64,000 nt of DNA from Mytilus edulis (taxonomy: Eukaryota; Mollusca; Bivalvia; Mytilida; Mytilidae). Of this stretch, positions 58,001 through 64,000 are shown piece after piece; the stretch's first letter is position 1; the number at the start of each line of letters is the position of its first letter. The notes beneath the pieces were generated by a model. The model was not told the origin of the DNA. It ran no database searches and saw only the letters and a program-made list of their open reading frames with translations. The stretch covers positions 78,061,592 through 78,125,591 of the forward strand of contig NC_092345.1 of assembly GCF_963676685.1 (NCBI RefSeq). Reading direction: 5' to 3'. The translations under genes were made by a program, and so were the position numbers.

Positions 58001-60410
58001 CAATAAAGCGACAATATATATATCCATTTTTACTTTCGGAATGTTTCAGTGCAAAGTTTTGTTTCTCCTGGGGTCGAACATGTGGATGAGGATCTTCAAA
58101 TGAAGTAGCTCGTATAGGCATGGTTCTTGTGTACTGGTAGATACATCCAAAAATAGCATCACCACCCTATAATGTATTTTAGTATGAAAAGAAGTGTTAC
58201 AAGTTTAAATAAAAATTGTTTCATAACAATAACAAAGTAAATATTGTGTATGTGTGTTTTTAGTAGTTAATTTTTCTTTTGATTAACAACAAAATAGCCA
58301 AATTGTGTTTAAGTAAGTAAAAAAGGAGGAACACAAAGGAGTAAGGACCGATTTTGGCCTCAAATTTCAGGTTCATCTGACGAAAGATTTTGACCACTTT
58401 TTAAACACTTAAGTGTCTATTTCATTTGAATCAGTTAGTTTATGTGAAAGATTTTAACTGATTTAGTCATTTAAAACGACCCGATTCAAGCTCAAATATG
58501 AAAAAATCTACCAAGTATGCCAAAAAATGTCACTTTTCAAATGGTTTTTGTCAAAAATGAAAGTGGCCGCATCCGTGTTCATCCTCAATCTTTATATATG
58601 TAATGTATTATCATAAAATACAACTTACATTTTAATATTAAGGATGAACACGAAAACCGTCTGAAATTTAACTAAAATGCTAGAATTGTGATGATTTTAG
58701 TAATTTAGCATGACTTAATGGTGCTAGTACCCGATATATGTGCATTGTATTGTCAAAAACAGCCCATATTTATGTAGCAGAAGCATTCTACTGTACAATA
58801 AATAACTAAAAGTTTACATTTTAACAATTTTGTAAAACTGCTATATTTTGGGGCCAAAAAGGGTCTTACTGGACCTACTACCTATAGAATAAAACAAAAC
58901 TGAAACTAAAACAATAATGAACGAAAAACAAATGCAGCATGAACAACTAACTGAAATAAAAGTTATGGTGCGTAAACGAAAAACATCACTGATCTTCTAT
59001 TGGAAGCAAGTTCTTGTGTACATAACGGAAAGCTGGGACTTTTACAGTACGCCTTGAAATTAGTTGTCAAAGGTACCAGGATTATAATTTAGTACATAAG
59101 ACTCATCAGTGACGCTCATATCAAAATATTTATAAAGCAAAAAAAGTACAAAATTGAAGAGTATTGAGGATCCAAAATTCCAAAAAGTTGTGAAAAGCAA
59201 TAACTCGTAAGAAAGGTGTATTTTCCATTAACAATTCAAACTTTTCTGATTGGATTCCATTAATATATCCTCCAGAACAAGAATTCAAAGAAACAACAGA
59301 CACGGCCTCTTCTACCTAATTTTTCGAATTATACTTGTATCTTGAATTTGACATATACGGTCATCTCAGTACCAGAATATATGCACAACGAGATGATTTT
59401 AAGTTTGAAGTTATTAATTCAATCTACCTTAGTAACACTATTTCAACGTGATCAGCATCTGAATAAACATTTCCCAATTTTAAGAGCTAACAGCTGCTAC
59501 TCAGACTTTGTAAAACGCCACCAGTGTCCGGGCAGTTTGTCGCCGTGAATGTCAAATTCTAGGTATAAGTTCTAAAAATGAGGCGGAGGAAGCCGTGTTA
59601 TAGTGTTCTTTAATTTGTCTTTGTATATAATTATTACTTTAATGATTAGTATATTTTTGGTAATATACATTTAACGTGGCTCGCTATGGTAAAATAAATG
59701 GATTCTTGTCTTTCTTTTTGCTAATGTGCTTTATCTAATATGCCTTTTTGTTTTTCTTTGCTGACATATTTGTTTGCATTTATAATGATTAAGATAATAA
59801 CACAATGTTGACTAATGTACCTCTAATTTTTTTTTTACATTTTTACCAATTATGTCTGTTTGTTTTTTTCATACATCGTTGACAATATAATGGAATTTTA
59901 TGCCACAGTCATTCAAGTGAGAGGTTTAGCTAGCTATAAAACTAGATATAATTCACGATTGTCTACATAAAAAAGACTCTACCAAGAAAGGAATGTGACA
60001 GCTTTTTTCCATTCGTTTGATGTGTTTGAGCTTTTGATTTTGCCATTTGATTGGGAAATTTATGTTTGAATTTTCCTCGGAGGTCGGTATTTTTGTCGTT
60101 TTACATTTTGATAGTATTAATATTAATATCTTTATATAAATCAACCTACATATGATGACAACCAATGATACGAAAATAATTATTGTATTTCGTTATTGTA
60201 TTACAAATAATTCACTAGTGCTTTTGTGTTCCAATGCTAATAGTCAGTGATAACATTGAATTTTCAATCTTTCATCAAAATTTAAAAATCTTTTTTTCGA
60301 AATATTAACTCACCATTTTTCTGTCCGACGAGAATCCAACTGCCAACCAACCATCTGATTTTCCACTGAGCTCAAAATCTACCGCTGCCTTTTGTTTATC
60401 CATCCAGTAG
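55020..60410 (-). CDS. DOMON-domain protein gene (3' three exons visible)
   Basis: Minus-strand exons 60410-60314, 58166-57923 and 55168-55020, with AG acceptors and GT donors (gtgagt, gtaagt) and matching phases (2, 0, 1), ending at TAA 55022-55020. The visible protein has [20 protein letters not shown], then [20 protein letters not shown], then [20 protein letters not shown] and EWVQFYARG. This is the beta-sandwich pattern of DOMON domains, in which the Met after 'SSD.K' is commonly a haem ligand. The last exon adds a short linker and a C-terminal hydrophobic segment of more than 20 residues, suggesting a membrane or GPI anchor. Upstream exons with the signal peptide are not identified. The last exon lies inside the palindrome and the other two outside. 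DOMON proteins act extracellularly in redox or ligand binding; the ligand here is unknown. Confidence 0.78.
55410..57465. repeat. 37-40 bp minisatellite array at the right outer boundary
   Basis: Reverse-complement counterpart of 11373-13090 but about 330 bp longer, with units such as 'attgctgtcagacatttgtg' + 'tgactacttttagaatgg'. The outermost part (56650-57465) uses the diverged variant 'ctcatagaaaggattgctct' + 'gagacattagtgtgactg'. It sits in the last intron of the DOMON gene. Homology with the left side ends with the array. Confidence 0.94.
57797..57860 (+). repeat. decayed hammerhead-type repeat in a DOMON intron
   Basis: 'gtcactgatgagtcttttgt' followed by 'cacaaaggcgcttgtggcgc' and 'cttcaatcctggtat' aligns with the mussel repeat I remember that carries a compact hammerhead (core CTGATGA, stem II, GAAA, short stem III, GTC). 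Here CTGATGA is intact, but the GAAA and GTC positions are altered, so it should be inactive. It lies just past the splice donor at 57921-57922, and the open frame running through it is not exon. Confidence 0.55.
59069..59138 (-). repeat. second decayed hammerhead-type repeat
   Basis: On the minus strand: 'gagcgtcactgatgagtctt' 'atgt', then directly 'actaaattataatcctggta'. Compared with the remembered mussel repeat, the segment holding half of stem II, GAAA and the cleavage site (about 22 nt) has been deleted between 'atgt' and 'actaaa'. Confidence 0.55.
59217..59560 (+). pseudogene. third copy of the arm-type RT fragment, strongly decayed
   Basis: Starting 'attaacaattcaaacttttc', this matches the C-terminal RT part of the elements at 21655-22940 and 44973-46258 ('gattggattccattaatata', 'gacacggcc', 'tcatctcagtaccagaata') with many substitutions and stops. 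Being outside the palindrome, it is an independent insertion. It lies in the DOMON intron in antisense to that gene. Confidence 0.75.
59620..60120 (+). repeat. 3' tail of the RT fragment at 59217-59560
   Basis: Contains 'catacatcgttgacaatata', 'ccattcgtttgatgtgtttg' and 'attttcctcggaggtcggta', the same tail family as 16190-16720 and 20560-20840. This copy shows RT part and tail in one continuous orientation, which links the tail to the element. Confidence 0.7.
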
Positions 60411-60867
60411 CTAAGAAAATAGTCGCACTCAAAGTGTTGACAATTCTTCACTCCATTTCTGAAATTGGTAAAAGAAGGACGAATCTTTCATTACATTTGT
60501 TCCAAATTAAGACAAACTCAGATCAAGTTTGGAATTGCGGGGCGTCACTTTTGCCCCTTTACAAATGGAAAAAAAATACTAAATGTTATGAAACTTATAC
60601 AAAATGCTTATTACCACAAAACGCGGATCAAGTACGAATTTGGGTGGCGTCACTTTTACGTTTCTTTATGTATGTTCCTTTATAACATTACATGCACGCG
60701 GGGTATCATCTGTGTCCCATTTCACACTTATTTTTTTTTAACTTCGACCAGATCTTGAAGTAGACACTTTCACATATTTTATCAGAATCATTTGTTAACC
60801 CATGCAATTAGTGTCTTCATCATGGCAGTCTTAAACATTAAAACTAAATATTAGATAAATGATACGC

Positions 60868-61010
60868 TTACCGGTAGTCTAGTGCTAGCGTGCTAGCATC
60901 GAGTACGGGAGATTTTTGGCTCAATTCCAGGCCTAGTCCAAATTAAAAACTTGAAATTTAATATAAGCTGCTTATCCACTAAGCACGCGACATATAGACT
61001 CTTTCCATGT
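60868..61010 (+). mobile_element. tRNA-derived SINE-like sequence
   Basis: 'accggtagtctagtgctagc' resembles a pol III A box with its flank, and 'ggctcaattcc' (about 60918-60928) resembles a B box at the right spacing. No mature tRNA fold with a proper acceptor stem is visible, so I call a decayed tRNA-type SINE rather than a tRNA gene. Confidence 0.5.
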
Positions 61011-62160
61011 AAAGTTTGTACTATACCTGAAGCAGCTTCTGGTCTTTCCACATTCTAATCCATCTGAAATAAATGTGCCAACACTTGAGAAATACTTATT
61101 TATTATCTGTTTGTGGTTCTTTTATCTCTAGATACAATACTGACCGATGTTAACAGACTTTTTTCAGCTTTGAATATTACAAAATGGTATAAATAATTTT
61201 TTTTTTTCATATTTGATTTAGGTCTTGTTACAAACGACAAACAGTAAAAACAATAAATCTTAGAAACCAAAAATATATTTTATGTATAATGTATCCACTC
61301 ATTGGGCACGATCAAGCCGTCCTATTTGATTTTTCCACTAAAATGATTGAGATACCAAATTTTAGCCGAACAGATATTTATATTGTTTCTTATTTGTTAT
61401 GTCGGGCCTTCTATTGCCCAACACTTGAAATGGATTTCTCTCATTGGTGAAGGTCGCACTGTGGTCTATAATTGCTTACAACCACTGAATTTTCACTCTT
61501 ATGAATAGATATATACATACTATATAAACTCCTCCCCCCTCAAAAAAAAAGAAAGGAAAAGAAAAAGACATTTCCGTGCTGAGTATCATGACTTTAGTAA
61601 TTGTTCTGTCCAAACACAATAACTGCCATCTGGTTGCAGTCATCGACATTATGGCGGCTAGTGTATGAATAGTTGACTCTCTCCTGTGCCGATCGAGGTG
61701 TTCCATTGCTTACTTGCCCATTATGCCGTTACATTGCTTCCGTGCCCATTATGGTGTAACATTGCTCCCGTGCCTATTGAGGCGTTAGGGGATGACGGCT
61801 GTCAAATTGGAGACCACAGACGGAGCATTGTAACATTAAATAAAATCAAACTTTTGCAGGTTACATTACAAAATACTTTGTAGTTCTAGGTTTAATTGTT
61901 GTTGCATGTTGTTGAATGATAAATCAGTCAGCATCATTTACAGTGTTTGTCAACACCAAATTAATGCCCTTTCCCGACACAAAACTCAGTTTGGACAAAC
62001 CGTACAAACAAATTCTCGAAACTCTTAACCTCTATTCTTCAACTTTCTTAAATCGATTTCTATGTGTTTGGTTGGTAATATTGCATAATATATCTGAGTG
62101 CTTGACTGCACTGAATGGATTGAATTTTATAAACTGGATGGCCGTTGTTTTATGGTTAAT
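61011..62160. other. noncoding stretch
   Basis: No supported exon. A short imperfect internal repeat, 'tgcccattatgccgttacat' / 'tgcccattatggtgtaacat', lies at about 61717-61790. The open frame at 61916-62236 runs into the 49 bp tandem repeat and has no family resemblance. Confidence 0.45.
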
Positions 62161-62165
62161 GTATT

Positions 62166-62340
62166 TGTTTGTGTTAATATGCTATAATATATGTCTGTTG
62201 TATATCATACCATCTGTTTGTGTTAATATGCTATAATATATGTCTGTTGTATATCATACCATCTGTTTGTGTTAATATGCTATAATATATGTCTGTTGTA
62301 TATCATACCATCTGTTTGTGTTAATATGCTATAATATCAC
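62166..62340. repeat. 49-bp tandem repeat, about 3.5 copies
   Basis: Perfect or near-perfect units 'gtttgtgttaatatgctata' + 'atatatgtctgttgtatatc' + 'ataccatct'. The high identity means recent expansion or homogenisation. It ends directly before the candidate first exon at 62341-62441. Confidence 0.95.
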
Positions 62341-62441
62341 CCCGTATAACCCCGATACAAATGAAACCGGACGTTGACGCGTTCGAGTCGTGCACACCTT
62401 GAACAACCGAGGTTAGACAGACTAACAATTACAATTTTAAG
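62341..62441 (+). other. candidate noncoding first exon of the zinc-finger gene
   Basis: A short stretch richer in GC and CpG than its surroundings ('ccggacgttgacgcgttcga') ends in 'ttttaag|gtaagt', a strong donor at 62442. The next good acceptor in sense is at 63770-63771, just before the ATG of the zinc-finger frame. Inferred; needs transcript support. Confidence 0.4.
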
Positions 62442-63771
62442 GTAAGTCCTTTAATATTTCTCATGATATTTTGCTTCAGTATATACTATGATATGTCACT
62501 TATATTGTATTGCTATTTTTTTTAAAATACTTTATTTCTAAAGGCTAAAATTAACGAAACGCACGACCTTGGCAATAGTAAAAGCATGTTTTCTATTTTT
62601 AATCGTTATAAATTCTAAGTTTCTCGCATCTTTTACTTTTGCAAACATACATTTCTAAAAATCGTATTGTTTTACCTAAACAAAACACTTAAAGTTGTAG
62701 ATATACATGATATATAGACAACGAAAAGTGCATCTCTTTGTGCATCTTTAATTTTTACCTCTGTACGCTTCGTTGTCTTTACACTGTTGTATACTGTACG
62801 AGTCGTTGTGACGATATTGCGTTAAAAAAAAATTATCATGTTTTAAAACATATTTTTGTAAGTAAATCTTAATATACACGTTTCAAATTTACCATCATAA
62901 GCCAATATATTATTCTCATTGTACAGACAAATTCCAATTTCATGTATTTCAATTCATTTGTGCATATAAGAAGTTTCATTAACCATGCGAACATGTCTAT
63001 TATTTTGAAATTCAATCGTTCGACAAATTTCAGATGTTATAGATTGAGCGGACGGCTACCTGTCAATCTGTCATTAGAAATCTTTTCTAGTATTGGGCAA
63101 CAGTAATTTTATTTTTTTCTCGGGAAGGGGGAGGGGTGGATTAGAGTCCTGAGGAACAATTTAAAGGCCTGGTAAACGCTGAAAATTAGCAACCTTACAA
63201 GAAACAGAATTAAAATTATATTCTGAAGTGTAAAATGCCGGAAAACGATTATTGTTCAACAATGAAAAATAAAATTTTCACACGATTATGCCACGTAAAG
63301 AAAATAAAAAATATATTCTTATGCCCCCTCCTGATATCAAAAAGTCTTCTCCTTATGTCCAGTTATGTTATGTGATATACAAAAAAAATAAAAAAAAAAT
63401 AAGATCAAATTTATACTACAAAAGCAAATAAAGCATGGCAGCAAGGTAGCAACAAAAGACATACAGTAGGTTTTATAGGTTTGTGCTTACAAAAATATTC
63501 AGCATTTGTTTTAATAACAAATAGATAATCTTAAAGCTTACGGGGGCCTTCTGACCACTGGTCCCTTCTAAAAAATGTTTTCGAGTGGCTATGCTACTAT
63601 GCTCTTGACTTTATGCTAGTATAAAACACGAACACATATGACAAAAAGACATGAAATACCGATCTAACTTTAGAGTAGTTGTAGTTACTGGGAGCTAGTG
63701 CAATGTCAATTTTTCAACTACATCTTTTTTAATTTGAGTTGAATGTAATACATGTACTTTTTAAATTTCAG
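62442..63771. other. probable first intron of the zinc-finger gene
   Basis: AT-rich, with no coding signal. Bounded by the donor at 62442 and the acceptor 'ttaaatttcag' at 63771. Confidence 0.35.
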
Positions 63772-63781
63772 TATATATCTT

Positions 63782-64000
63782 ATGGAGGAGGAAACAGTCG
63801 AGGGGTCCGATGACTCAGAAAAAGAAGAAGTGGAATATCACAGATGTAACCTATGTGTTTATGAAACCAAAAGAAAGTTTGACCTTAAACGTCACAAAAA
63901 TAGAGTTCATGAAAACCAAAAACAGGAAAGTGTTCCCGATGATAGTAAAACTTATCACTACCTTCGTCATGTTTGTGGCCTTATGTTCCAGTCAAGATCT
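63782..64000 (+). CDS. C2H2 zinc-finger protein, N-terminal part (cut by window edge)
   Basis: ATG 63782 lies 10 bp after a good acceptor, and the frame stays open for 73 codons to the window end. The start is acidic (MEEETVEGSDDSEKEEVEYH), followed by one complete C2H2 finger, CNLC-x12-H-x4-H, ending in NRVHENQ. A second finger begins at YHYLRHVCGLMF but has Arg where the first Cys should be, so it is either a degenerate finger or this copy has a substitution. Predicted nuclear DNA- or RNA-binding protein, possibly a transcription factor. Family cannot be narrowed from this fragment. Confidence 0.75.
   Translation, partial: MEEETVEGSDDSEKEEVEYHRCNLCVYETKRKFDLKRHKNRVHENQKQESVPDDSKTYHYLRHVCGLMFQSRS

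Noticed and set aside
60868-60945. Functional tRNA gene
   Set aside because: A and B box-like sequences are present, but I cannot draw an acceptor stem or anticodon arm. A tRNA-derived SINE fits better.
61916-62236. 106-residue open frame with hydrophobic stretches
   Set aside because: Runs into the 49-bp tandem repeat; no splice sites, no homology recognised, and the hydrophobicity reflects T-rich DNA.

Overview
The window is AT-rich nuclear DNA from an invertebrate animal, very probably a bivalve mollusc and most likely a mussel (Mytilus or a close relative). Evidence: genes are split by GT-AG introns; a Tx1/L1-type LINE and Penelope-like reverse transcriptases are present; tRNA-derived SINEs occur; and dispersed 3' tails and hammerhead-type repeats recur that I recognise from mussel sequence. 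There are no operons, ribosome binding sites or other bacterial features. Most of the sequence is repeat.

The dominant structure is a giant inverted repeat. The left arm (about 11373-29466) and right arm (38441-about 57465) are reverse complements over about 18-19 kb. Spot checks show very high identity: two base differences in the 711 coding bases of the duplicated GST gene. The spacer is about 9 kb. Each arm, from outside in, carries a 37-40 bp minisatellite array, the last coding exon of a DOMON-domain gene, solo retroelement tails, a decayed Penelope-like RT fragment, a four-exon glutathione S-transferase (GST) gene, a second RT fragment and a hairpin MITE. The arms differ by a 213 bp insertion with target-site duplication (right only), a segment of about 405 bp (right only) and array length.

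The spacer (29467-38440) is a nested cluster of a Penelope-like element with no GIY-YIG endonuclease. It holds two near-full RT copies (667 codons each, broken at different points), a tandem duplication of the RT C-terminus and tail, an intact 266-aa ORF with an RGG-rich end upstream of copy 2, and three complete hammerhead-ribozyme motifs of identical 151 nt length directly after the RT ORFs. A 412 bp sequence occurs three times around the arm-spacer junctions. It points to fold-back or template-switch formation of the palindrome.

Left of the palindrome (1-11372) are minisatellites, an unusual array of 18 bp palindromes, a SINE, a nearly full-length but broken LINE with poly(A) and candidate target-site duplications, and the 3' exons of a cysteine-rich, probably secreted protein gene (+). 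Right of it (57466-64000) is a DOMON-domain gene (-) whose last exon lies inside the right arm, decayed hammerhead and RT fragments in its intron, a tRNA-SINE-like sequence, a 49 bp tandem repeat, a candidate noncoding first exon, and the start of a C2H2 zinc-finger gene (+) cut by the window edge.

The DOMON gene crosses the right outer boundary of the palindrome, while the left arm holds only its orphan last exon. So the right side looks ancestral and the left arm looks like the inverted copy.
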